Positions 5,153 through 9,711 of a stretch of DNA of 9,711 bases are shown here, piece after piece. A program made the translations under genes and the position numbers. A model generated the notes under the pieces. It saw only the letters and a program-made list of their open reading frames with translations. It made no database searches and was not told the origin of the DNA. This DNA is from Pseudomonadota bacterium (GTDB taxonomy: Bacteria > Pseudomonadota > Gammaproteobacteria > Burkholderiales > Rhodocyclaceae): the NCBI GenBank assembly GCA_009778425.1, contig WRJU01000189.1, positions 1 through 9,711 of the forward strand, given 5' to 3'. The stretch's first letter is position 1, and every line of letters starts with the position of its first letter.

Positions 5153-5473
5153 ATGAGCACGAAACAAACCACGCCACCGGAAGGACTACAACTGGAAAAC
5201 CCTTATTGCAAGAAGCAATGGCCGGATTCGATTTGCGATGACTACGCCGTCAACAAGGTAGTAATGGCAACGTGCGGCGCTGACGCAATTTGCACGCTGC
5301 TTCTCGCAAACAACAACATCAGCGATGAATTCAGCGACAGTGATGACGAAGGTCTAAAGCCATTCGGTAACCACATGCGTTACGGCCTGTTAATGGCGCT
5401 TAGAACCTGCATAAGCAGTGCCGTTGCGGAGGCAGAACACTTGTTGACCAAGAACATGAAGGAAGCACAGTGA
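5153..5473 (+). CDS. Hypothetical protein
   Basis: A 106-residue protein I do not recognise. The N terminus is polar (MSTKQTTPPEGLQLENPYCK), the middle has a short hydrophobic helix with ATCGADAICTLLLANN, then an acidic patch SDEFSDSDDEG, and the C terminus is a helix rich in alanine (LLMALRTCISSAVAEAEHLL). There is no signal peptide or clear transmembrane span. It follows the previous stop codon by 3 nt; GAGGG lies upstream of the ATG. Four cysteines are scattered and do not form an obvious metal motif. The base composition fits the preceding gene. A GC-rich hairpin follows it. Confidence 0.7.
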   Translation: MSTKQTTPPEGLQLENPYCKKQWPDSICDDYAVNKVVMATCGADAICTLLLANNNISDEFSDSDDEGLKPFGNHMRYGLLMALRTCISSAVAEAEHLLTKNMKEAQ

Positions 5474-5477
5474 CAAA

Positions 5478-5510
5478 CCGCCCCGCCTCTTAATGGGGCG
5501 GGCATCTTTT
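5478..5510 (+). terminator. GC-rich hairpin, possible terminator or attenuator
   Basis: CCGCCCC (5478-5484) pairs perfectly with GGGGCGG (5495-5501) around a 10-nt loop, followed after GCAT-C by TTTT. The T run is offset from the stem, so termination may be partial. It separates two hypothetical genes of different base composition and could set their relative expression. Confidence 0.5.
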
Positions 5511-5536
5511 CAATGAACGCAAAAAGGGGTGGCGTG

Positions 5537-6112
5537 ATGAACTTTGACGAATTCAAACAGGCAATTTCCAGGATGAAGCGCGACGGGCTTATAAATCTCG
5601 CTTGGGAGCTTGTTGTAGCCAATAACGAAAGTACAAAAGCATGTTTAGTTATGCAAGACATATATCAAAGATTGGCTGAAGTTTCAGATTTTATGGCGGA
5701 AATAATCGAGAAAAACGGACTACAAGAAGAGTTGAAAGGAGGAAAAATTGAGCAATATAAACAATCACATAAGGAAAGCCATAGTAAAGAAATTGAAGAT
5801 GTAAAACGAGCGATTAGCCTATCAAATTCATTTTCAATTCAAGAAAAGATGAAGGAACGGGGTCTAAAGGGCGCAAAAATCAGCAATAGACCAAAAGAGC
5901 TTTTGAAAGAATTTACTGTTACGGAATATGAGAAACACTATAAAAAACTCTCAAAGCGTAGCGCATCATTTAATTTGGTAAAAAGAGTAACTGAGCGCGC
6001 GAAGGAGATCGGCATAAAACTTTCCCAGGAAAACGTGCAAAAAACAATTTACAAATGGCTGCTAGCGGCTAAGAGTTCAAAAAGTGTACCACCCGGCAGC
6101 CGGGTGATATAG
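5537..6112 (+). CDS. Hypothetical AT-rich cargo gene
   Basis: A 191-residue, lysine- and glutamate-rich protein I do not recognise. No signal peptide or membrane segment is seen. It is largely helical, with a charged, potentially coiled middle (IEKNGLQEELKGGKIEQYKQ, then a stretch of KESHSKEIEDVKR) and a basic C-terminal half (KELLKEFTVTEYEKHYKKLS, ending with VQKTIYKWLLAAK), which might bind nucleic acid. Codon use is much richer in A and T than that of all neighbours, pointing to separate acquisition. ATG 5537 is preferred over ATG 5513, because AGGGGTGG lies 6 nt upstream, whereas 5513 has only a distant GC-rich stretch. A short stem CACCCGG/CCGGGTG (6090-6106) overlaps the 3' end. Position between early genes and alpA is typical for accessory cargo. 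Confidence 0.7.
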   Translation: MNFDEFKQAISRMKRDGLINLAWELVVANNESTKACLVMQDIYQRLAEVSDFMAEIIEKNGLQEELKGGKIEQYKQSHKESHSKEIEDVKRAISLSNSFSIQEKMKERGLKGAKISNRPKELLKEFTVTEYEKHYKKLSKRSASFNLVKRVTERAKEIGIKLSQENVQKTIYKWLLAAKSSKSVPPGSRVI

Positions 6113-6136
6113 AAATTCGAAAAATCGTAACCTATT

Positions 6137-6180
6137 GTTAGGCCATACCAGCATTAGCTGGGACTGAAAAGGAGCCTAAC
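6137..6180 (+). promoter_or_regulatory. Hairpin enclosing the alpA ribosome binding site
   Basis: GTTAGGC (6137-6143) pairs perfectly with GCCTAAC (6174-6180), and inside it CCAGC (6148-6152) pairs with GCTGG (6157-6161) around ATTA. The Shine-Dalgarno AAAAGGAG lies on the 3' side between the two stems and partly in the outer stem, 2 nt before the alpA start region. The fold could limit ribosome access, or the inverted repeat could be an operator. Confidence 0.5.
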
Positions 6181-6182
6181 GA

Positions 6183-6404
6183 ATGGAAACGCAATACCCA
6201 GCTACTGCCCAAAATGACTGCATTCTAAGGCGTCGGGAAGTACTGAAACGCCTTGGATTATCAAACTCAGCGTTTTACGCTCGAATCAAAAGGGGCGAGA
6301 TTAAGCCCGGTTTTAGCCTCGGTGCTCAGGCCGTCGGATGGCTATCCAGTTATATCGACAAATGGATTAACGACCGCGCCACCGCAGGGCGTAAAGCGTC
6401 GTAA
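6183..6404 (+). CDS. alpA: AlpA family DNA-binding regulator / excisionase-like protein
   Basis: A 73-residue protein with the AlpA-type winged helix-turn-helix (about residues 13-55): ILRRREVLKRLGLSNSAFYA, then RIKRGEIKPGFSLGAQAVGW, closing with the helix YIDKWINDRA. The pattern of HTH, a K/P-x-P-x-x-x-x-x-R/A-x-x-W wing and a final helix is the family hallmark. AlpA-like proteins in P4-like elements and PICIs act as activators of early or excision genes and can themselves be excisionases. The gene opens the replication operon; its leader contains a hairpin around the ribosome binding site. Natural DNA targets would be the repeat clusters near int (2252-2300), but that link is inference. Confidence 0.88.
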   Translation: METQYPATAQNDCILRRREVLKRLGLSNSAFYARIKRGEIKPGFSLGAQAVGWLSSYIDKWINDRATAGRKAS

Positions 6405-6414
6405 AGGGGCGGAC

Positions 6415-6528
6415 ATGGACGACAACCTGGAAAACAAAGCCCGCGCAAAGTCGGGCAAAGAAAAATTGCGCGGACAAAAGCATTTCAAATTTGAAACTCA
6501 GATAGGGGGGCGCGGAAATGGCTATTGA
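6415..6528 (+). CDS. Small ORF between alpA and the primase-like gene
   Basis: A 37-residue frame (MDDNLENKARAKSGKEKLRG onward), highly basic and without hydrophobic segments. AAAGGGGCGG lies just before the ATG, 10 nt after the alpA stop codon, and the stop overlaps the next start by 11 nt. Such packing suggests real translation, at least as a coupling peptide. I do not recognise it. Its last third contains the 14-bp palindrome at 6483-6496. Confidence 0.5.
   Translation: MDDNLENKARAKSGKEKLRGQKHFKFETQIGGRGNGY
6483..6496. promoter_or_regulatory. 14-bp perfect palindrome TTTCAAATTTGAAA
   Basis: The sequence equals its own reverse complement. It lies 22 nt upstream of the primase-like start. 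Flanking words from this site recur around the promoter at 8912-8940, so it may be an operator for a regulator common to both units. Confidence 0.4.
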
Positions 6529-6940
6529 CACGCTCTTAACCCGGCTCGACGGCGTGAAGCAAACCGGGCGAAATACTTGGCGCGCGCGCTGCCCTTCGCA
6601 CGACAGCAAAGGCTTGACGCTCGCTGTACGCGAGGCAGAAGACGGGCGCGTGTTGCTGCATTGCTTCGCGATGTGCGATGTGCATGACGTACTCAATTCG
6701 ATAGGGTTGGAGATTCACGACCTTTTCCCTGAAAGGCAATGTGACCACGCCACCCCAGAGCGCCGCCCATTCCCGGCGGCGGATTGTCTGCGTAGCGTCG
6801 CGTATGAATTCCTCATAGTGGCGATGGCGGGCGCTGCATTGCTCGCATACGAACCGATCGAAGTTGATGACCATGCGCGGCTCATGCTTGCGGTAGAGCG
6901 CATCCGCGCTGCTGCTGACATGGCGGGGGTACTGTCATGA
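6518..6940 (+). CDS. Primase-like CHC2-type zinc-finger protein
   Basis: A 140-residue protein. The N-terminal part is a primase-type zinc ribbon with candidate ligands C25, H28 (in RCPSHDSKGL), H48-C49 and C53 (in LLHCFAMC), followed by the DVLNSIGLEIHDLFP ending typical of DnaG/phage primase zinc modules. The TOPRIM or other catalytic domain is absent; the remaining C-terminal half is helical and unassigned. It may act as a DNA-recognition subunit working with the ATPase encoded next, or with a host primase. It starts inside the previous small ORF and its stop overlaps the next start as ATGA, so the three are translationally coupled. GGGGGGCGG precedes the start. Confidence 0.8.
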   Translation: MAIDTLLTRLDGVKQTGRNTWRARCPSHDSKGLTLAVREAEDGRVLLHCFAMCDVHDVLNSIGLEIHDLFPERQCDHATPERRPFPAADCLRSVAYEFLIVAMAGAALLAYEPIEVDDHARLMLAVERIRAAADMAGVLS

Positions 6941-8328
6941 GCATTCTTGACAGGAATAACCAGGCACTTACCCGCTCGCAAGCCGTCGTAGATAGGAACA
7001 TTGCCGATGCTACAGGCTTAACACTGGAAGAGATGGCAGAACGTGCCTGGGGCGTGGAACCGGCTACAGAGTCCCTACGCAAGCCTGTGGGGCATCGCTG
7101 TACTGAAGTTATTTTGAAGCGGGGCAGCGACATCGAGCCAGAGCCGATACGCTGGCTTTGGCCAGGATGGATTGCCGCCGGTAAAGTCCACATCCTCGCG
7201 GGCGCGCCCAGCGCGGGAAAAACCACTATCTCAATGTCGCTGGCCGCGACCATCACGACGGGCGGGCGCTGGCCTGACGGGACACACGCCACCCGTGGAC
7301 GTGTGGTGATATGGAGCGGGGAAGACGACCCGAAAGACACCCTTGTGCCAAGGCTGATAGCGTCTGGGGCGGATATGTCTTGCGTCGCCTTCGTCACAGG
7401 CGCGCGCGAAGGCGATGCCCGCAGGGCTTTTGACCCGGCAAAAGACATGGGTGTGCTCAGGGATGCGATTATCAAGGCCGGGGGCGCGCAACTCCTGATT
7501 GTCGACCCCGTGGTATCGGCAGTGTCAGGGGACGGCCATAAGGCCAATGATGTACGCCGGGGGCTCCAGCCATTGGCAGACTTGGCAGCGTCCATAGGTT
7601 GCGCCGTGATAGGCATTACCCACCTCTCGAAAGGCACGCAAGGGCGCGAGCCAACGGAGAGAATCACGGGGAGCCTCTCATTCGGGGCGGTCCCGCGCGT
7701 TGTGATGATGGCCGCCAGGCAAACCGATACCGAGATTCAGCAAGGGGGCAGTGACCGTGTCCTTTGCCGGTCTAAATCGAATATCGGCACGGACGGTGGC
7801 GGCTTTGGGTACAGCCTGAGACAGGCAGAGCTAGACCGTTACCCTGGTATCGTCGCCTCGCATGTGCGTTGGGGGGATGCCGTAGAGGGGACGGCGCGCG
7901 AAATTCTCGCCACTGCCGAGGCGCTGCCGGGCGATGATGGTGACCGCGGGGCAGTCGGTGGGGCAGCCCGTTTTTTGGTTGATTTTCTTGCAGGCGGCGC
8001 GCGCAAGCAAAGCGAAGTCAAAGACGCAGCAGAAGAGGCCGAAATATCCTGGCGTACTATAGAGCGAGCAAAAAAAGAGCTAAAGATAAAGTCAGAAAGA
8101 ATGACATTTGCAGGCGGTTGGGTGTGGTCGCTCCCTGACGAAAATCTCCCAAGGCCGCCAAAAAAACACCAAGACCGCCAGCAAAAAGGTCTGGCGGTCT
8201 TGGGAAAAGTTGGCGGCCTTGGCGACGCGGAAGAATTGCAGCCCGAAACCGAAAAAAACATTTTTACGCCGAGCGAAGAAGTACATTCGGATAACGGCAC
8301 TGCAAAAAAGCGTGAGGTGGAAATATGA
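6937..8328 (+). CDS. RepA-like AAA ATPase / replicative helicase
   Basis: A 463-residue protein of the RSF1010-RepA/AAA_25 RecA-fold group. Walker A is GAPSAGKTT (residues 89-97), an acidic loop IWSGEDD follows at 125-131, Walker B is LLIVD (186-190), and GITHLSKG (226-233) has the RecA-fold sensor histidine region. ITGSLSFGAVPRVVMMA follows. The C terminus (about 330-400) resembles a winged helix, with FLVDFLAGGARKQSEVKDAA and WRTIERAKKELKIKSE, typical of element-encoded helicase-primase loaders. The protein probably unwinds DNA at the element's origin together with the zinc-finger protein upstream. Near the end, an unusual K/Q/G-rich linker (about 405-430) is encoded by the nested inverted repeat at 8149-8222. 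The start overlaps the previous stop by 4 nt, as does its own stop with the next gene. Confidence 0.88.
   Translation: MSILDRNNQALTRSQAVVDRNIADATGLTLEEMAERAWGVEPATESLRKPVGHRCTEVILKRGSDIEPEPIRWLWPGWIAAGKVHILAGAPSAGKTTISMSLAATITTGGRWPDGTHATRGRVVIWSGEDDPKDTLVPRLIASGADMSCVAFVTGAREGDARRAFDPAKDMGVLRDAIIKAGGAQLLIVDPVVSAVSGDGHKANDVRRGLQPLADLAASIGCAVIGITHLSKGTQGREPTERITGSLSFGAVPRVVMMAARQTDTEIQQGGSDRVLCRSKSNIGTDGGGFGYSLRQAELDRYPGIVASHVRWGDAVEGTAREILATAEALPGDDGDRGAVGGAARFLVDFLAGGARKQSEVKDAAEEAEISWRTIERAKKELKIKSERMTFAGGWVWSLPDENLPRPPKKHQDRQQKGLAVLGKVGGLGDAEELQPETEKNIFTPSEEVHSDNGTAKKREVEI
8149..8222. repeat. Nested perfect inverted repeats inside the RepA-like gene
   Basis: Four copies of CCAAGRCCGCCA lie within 74 bp, two on each strand. 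The outer pair is CCAAGGCCGCCAA (8149-8161) with its exact reverse complement at 8210-8222. The inner pair is CCAAGACCGCCAG (8169-8181) with its exact reverse complement at 8191-8203. Both stems are 13 bp and without mismatch, and short A-rich loops separate them. This could be a replication origin or single-strand initiation site, or a structure acting on the mRNA. Confidence 0.85.
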
Positions 8329-8819
8329 CAACGGCTACGCTTTTGGAGCGGATTTTGTCAGGTGGCGTCAACGTCGTTTTGACCGATAGGGGGACGGTCA
8401 AACTGACGGGCGATGATGAAGCCGTTGAGCGGTGGATACCTGTCGTGAGGGCGCGCAAAGCAGAGCTTGTAGAACAGCTATCGAGGCAGGAACAGGCCGG
8501 GGGCGCGGTCTCCTGTTGGTGGCGCGTCCGGTTTGCCGACGGGGGCGCGCTGGATGTTTTCAGCCCGTCCGGAAACACGCTAGAGGGCATCAGGAGGGCT
8601 TACCCGGCGGCGGTGGGTGTTGAGCCTTTTGAGCTTGAGGTAACCGCCCCTGACACCTCGATGACCGCCTCAGAGCGCAACGCTATCTTGGCGTGGTTGT
8701 TTGATATTGACGAGCGGGCGCAAGAGGTGATCGACGAGGTCATGGCCGTGTGCGAGAGGAGCGCGGGGGCACGCGAATATGCCCTCTATAATTCAAATAA
8801 GAAAACAGAGAAGCATTAA
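8325..8819 (+). CDS. Hypothetical protein with TubC-like N terminus
   Basis: A 164-residue protein. The first 50 or so residues (TATLLERILSGGVNVVLTDR, then VVRARKAELVEQLSR) have the pattern of the small TubC docking fold, often found in proteins that follow replication genes in mobile elements. This resemblance is moderate. The middle part has CWWRVRFADGGALDVFSPSG, a beta-rich stretch, and then an acidic helical end (AILAWLFDIDERAQEVIDEV). No signal peptide or membrane helix. Translation is coupled to the RepA-like gene by a 4-nt overlap. It is probably an accessory replication or regulatory protein, with function unknown. Confidence 0.72.
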   Translation: MTTATLLERILSGGVNVVLTDRGTVKLTGDDEAVERWIPVVRARKAELVEQLSRQEQAGGAVSCWWRVRFADGGALDVFSPSGNTLEGIRRAYPAAVGVEPFELEVTAPDTSMTASERNAILAWLFDIDERAQEVIDEVMAVCERSAGAREYALYNSNKKTEKH

Positions 8820-8844
8820 GAAACACTAATAGAGAAAAGTTTCC

Positions 8845-8879
8845 AAAAAAAACCCGCATTCGGGAGGAACGAGTGCGGG
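8845..8879 (-). terminator. Hairpin preceded by an A run (reverse-strand terminator)
   Basis: CCCGCATTCG (8853-8862) pairs with CGAGTGCGGG (8870-8879), 10 bp with one G-U pair, around the loop GGAGGAA. Upstream is AAAAAAAA, so on the - strand the stem is followed by eight T, the form of an intrinsic terminator. On the + strand there is no T run, so it would not stop the operon efficiently. No - strand gene is visible to the right that needs it. Confidence 0.55.
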
Positions 8880-8911
8880 ATTCAATTTACGACAACTGAG
8901 GAAATGAAAGT

Positions 8912-8940
8912 TTGAAACTCAGTGGAAACCATTATATCAT
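8912..8940 (+). promoter_or_regulatory. Promoter of the virion-like gene unit
   Basis: TTGAAA (8912-8917) and TATCAT (8935-8940) are separated by 17 bp, with 4 and 5 of 6 consensus matches. ACTGAG (8895-8900) and CTCAGT (8918-8923) form an inverted repeat around the -35, and words shared with 6475-6501 flank both boxes, suggesting a controlled promoter. Transcription would begin near 8947, about 50 nt before the next start codon. Confidence 0.6.
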
Positions 8941-8997
8941 CCTTCAAAAGCATTTCAACCGTGCAATACGCACAAACAACGAAGGAGCAACAGAGAG

Positions 8998-9411
8998 ATG
9001 AAATTAGCGGCTCAATTTGCAGTACAAAGAAGACGCCTGGAGCGACTCGGTAAAAGCCTCGGCGCCCCCAAGCCAAGGGGGACGATGGACGGCATTTCAT
9101 TCAAACGGGCTTCAAGGCAATTCGCAATCCGCGACCGGCTGGCCAGCGCCCTAAAGCCGCATATCGGCACCTTCGACCACGCAGAGATGACCCTCTCCGA
9201 AATAGGCGCGCTGGGCTGCAAGAGGCTCGGGATCAAATCCCGCAAAGGCTACGAACTGCACACCCTACAAGGCTATTTTGCCGCCAAGCGCACAGCCGGG
9301 ACGATGGACAGCGCGAGCAACCCGAACAGCGCCGTCAACCTATACCTCAAAGGAATTCATAGGCCGTTCAAAGGAAGCATGGTCGACAAATACATTCATG
9401 GAGGAACATAA
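8998..9411 (+). CDS. Phage-like protein, possibly virion assembly
   Basis: A 137-residue basic protein. The middle (FAIRDRLASALKPHIGTFDH, then AEMTLSEIGALGCKRLGI, about residues 45-82) resembles the C-terminal segment of phage capsid-assembly proteins of the DUF2213 type (a KPHIGxFDHAxMT pattern). The C terminus (GIHRPFKGSMVDKYIHGGT) is unassigned. The similarity is by recollection of the pattern and weak, so the function is tentative. AAGGAG lies 10 nt before the ATG. It is the first gene after a new promoter and is followed after 1 nt by the next gene, with GGAGG upstream of that start. Its base usage is more A-rich than in the replication operon. Confidence 0.6.
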   Translation: MKLAAQFAVQRRRLERLGKSLGAPKPRGTMDGISFKRASRQFAIRDRLASALKPHIGTFDHAEMTLSEIGALGCKRLGIKSRKGYELHTLQGYFAAKRTAGTMDSASNPNSAVNLYLKGIHRPFKGSMVDKYIHGGT

Positions 9412-9412
9412 A

Positions 9413-9711
9413 ATGTCCGACGTCTACGTTTACTCAACACTCACCGCAGATCAAGAATACTGCGAGTGGATTAACAGCCAAATTGAAGGCAACCCCCCAA
9501 CAATGGGGCACTCAATCATTATCAAAGGCGGCGCAAACCTTGTGACCGGCGAACTCGGATGGGACGGGTATCACCCGAACCTATACACGCCCTCCGGCGT
9601 CGTGACTCGAATCTCAAAAGACGATGCGGAATTCCTGAAAAGAAACCCAATCTTTCAAATTCACGAAAAAAAAGGTTTCGTCCGGATCGACAAAAAAGAG
9701 ATTCCGGTTGA
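9413..9711 (+). CDS. Phage structural-like protein (3' end outside window)
   Basis: The frame opens at ATG 9413 with GGAGG 8 nt upstream and stays open for 99 codons to the window end. The N terminus MSDVYVYSTLTADQEYCEWI is followed by IIIKGGANLVTGELGWDGYH and LYTPSGVVTRISKDDAEFLK, then RNPIFQIHEKKGFVRIDKKE. This pattern (KGGAN..., TPxGVVTxIxxxDxxFLxxNPxFxxHxxxGF) is familiar from small virion structural proteins of tailed phages, in the head or head-tail region. That is recognition from memory and not a search result. The gene starts 1 nt after the previous stop codon and is probably in the same operon. The usual gene length cannot be judged because of the cut. Confidence 0.6.
   Translation, partial: MSDVYVYSTLTADQEYCEWINSQIEGNPPTMGHSIIIKGGANLVTGELGWDGYHPNLYTPSGVVTRISKDDAEFLKRNPIFQIHEKKGFVRIDKKEIPV

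Noticed and set aside
5513..5536. ATG eight codons upstream in the AT-rich hypothetical gene
   Set aside because: It lies just after the GC-rich hairpin with no good ribosome binding site, while ATG 5537 is preceded by AGGGGTGG.
6090..6106. CACCCGG/CCGGGTG palindrome at the end of the AT-rich gene as terminator
   Set aside because: The stem has a 3-nt loop but no following T run and overlaps the stop-codon region; it may be an RNA stability element but cannot be called a terminator.
6882..7667. Long - strand frame (261 aa) antisense to the RepA-like ATPase
   Set aside because: It mirrors GC-rich codons of a gene with intact Walker motifs. Its composition is low-complexity A/S/P/R and no motif is seen.
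2111..9711. Second copy of the tRNA 3' end (attR)
   Set aside because: I looked by eye for GGTTCGATCC and TATCACCCACC after the integrase and found no match, so the right end lies outside the window.
2136..9711. CRISPR array, insertion sequence or transposase
   Set aside because: No regularly spaced direct repeats, no transposase motif and no terminal inverted repeats with target duplication were seen.

Overview
The window crosses the junction between a conserved bacterial chromosome segment and an integrated mobile element. The left 2.1 kb is GC-rich and carries the 3' end of a YggS/PLPBP gene, proC, a yggT-family gene and a DUF167 (yggU-family) gene, all on the + strand and tightly packed, followed by tRNA-Val(CAC) with its own promoter. 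This gene order and the protein sequences fit a proteobacterium, most likely a betaproteobacterium. That assignment is inference from sequence feel, not from a database search.

The element starts at the 3' end of the tRNA. Next to it is a P4-type tyrosine integrase (436 aa) pointing inward, with CGGTA repeats and palindromes packed into its upstream region and a strong terminator after it. The right end of the element and its second att copy are not in the window.

From 3.7 to 4.85 kb the DNA is mostly non-coding but full of RNA structure. A free-standing promoter, ~90-nt multi-hairpin RNA and terminator unit (C4-antisense-like) has a loop complementary to a translation start 230 nt downstream. 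A second module (4.63-4.85 kb) has the layout of the phage P4 cI immunity region: one sequence (seqB-like) can pair with an upstream copy (seqA-like) and with a downstream copy (seqC-like) just before the first gene's ribosome binding site. Between the two, on the - strand, is an orphan hicB antitoxin preceded by only the first ~12 codons of hicA.

From 4.84 to 8.82 kb runs a + strand series: three unrecognised ORFs (the third clearly AT-rich), an AlpA-family regulator with a hairpin around its ribosome binding site, a 37-aa micro-ORF, a CHC2-type zinc-finger primase-like protein, a RepA-like ATPase/helicase and a 164-aa protein with a TubC-like N terminus. Several adjacent frames overlap by 4-11 nt, which suggests coupled translation. 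The RepA gene holds a striking nested inverted repeat near its 3' end.

After a new promoter at 8.91 kb come two genes that look phage-structural (low to moderate confidence), the second cut by the window end. Integrase, RNA immunity, AlpA, primase/helicase and then virion-like genes together suggest a phage satellite of the P4/PICI type, possibly one with its own capsid genes, or a degenerate prophage. No protein repressor, lysis gene or terminase is visible here.
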